Assembly: GCA_021443235.1 (NCBI GenBank)
Contig: JABUUJ010000038.1
Span: forward strand, 44,087 to 50,747
DNA: 6,661 bases
Source of the DNA: Muribaculaceae bacterium
GTDB lineage: Bacteria; Bacteroidota; Bacteroidia; Bacteroidales; Muribaculaceae
Reading direction: 5' to 3'
Every line of letters starts with the position of its first letter. The stretch's first letter is position 1. Both the position numbers and the translations under genes were made by a program. Shown one piece after another: positions 6,651 to 6,661 of this stretch. The notes below the pieces were generated by a model. It saw nothing but the letters and a program-made list of their open reading frames with translations, made no database searches and was not told where the DNA came from.

Positions 6651-6661
6651 ATTAAAAGGAT

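Larger units (their letters stand above)
6341..6661. other. Intergenic region upstream of the operon, no gene
   Basis: This stretch of about 320 bases has no convincing coding sequence on either strand. Its left part (about 6341-6510) is AT-rich and holds the promoter box, the direct repeats and a TGTTAACA palindrome at 6431-6438. Its right part (about 6510-6661) is more GC-rich and is made largely of short repeats, including the direct repeat GCTCG-CTGC-GCTCG at 6527-6540. No tRNA, riboswitch or terminator was recognised. The gene to the right lies outside the window. Confidence 0.7.

Overview
The window looks like one end of a polysaccharide utilisation locus (PUL) from a gut-type member of the Bacteroidales. 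The evidence is an adjacent SusC-like/SusD-like pair, lipoproteins with Bacteroidetes-style lipoboxes, no Shine-Dalgarno sequences but A-rich leaders, and a promoter box of the Bacteroides type (TAnnTTTG). The genes are GC-rich with mostly G/C third positions and the leader is AT-rich. That would fit a GC-rich family such as Muribaculaceae, but the genus cannot be fixed from this sequence.

Layout, all on the minus strand and so read from right to left. Positions 6334-6661 are non-coding: a repeat-rich stretch (6541-6650), a 20-bp-spaced direct repeat (6471-6506), a -7 promoter box (6405-6412) and an A-rich leader. Next come a SusC-like TonB-dependent transporter (6333-3298, 1011 aa), a SusD-like surface lipoprotein (3285-1636, 549 aa) and a third surface lipoprotein (starts at 1616, runs off the left edge, at least 538 aa). 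The gaps between genes are only 12 and 19 bases and hold no terminator, so this is almost certainly one operon that continues to the left.

How the genes work together: SusC forms the outer-membrane barrel, SusD is the lid that captures glycan, and the third protein sits where a surface glycan-binding protein (SGBP) is expected. The third protein has a lipoprotein signal, a fibronectin-III-like domain and then two tandem copies of a module of about 280 residues that resembles DUF4960. From memory, DUF4960 includes the SGBP of fructan (levan) loci such as Bacteroides thetaiotaomicron BT1761, encoded beside BT1762/BT1763. A fructan substrate is therefore a reasonable but unproven guess; no glycoside hydrolase lies in the window.

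The most notable points are the module duplication in the third gene, that module's resemblance to a glutamine-amidotransferase-like (GATase1/ThuA) fold, and the phased direct repeats upstream of susC, which are good candidates for the site of the locus regulator.
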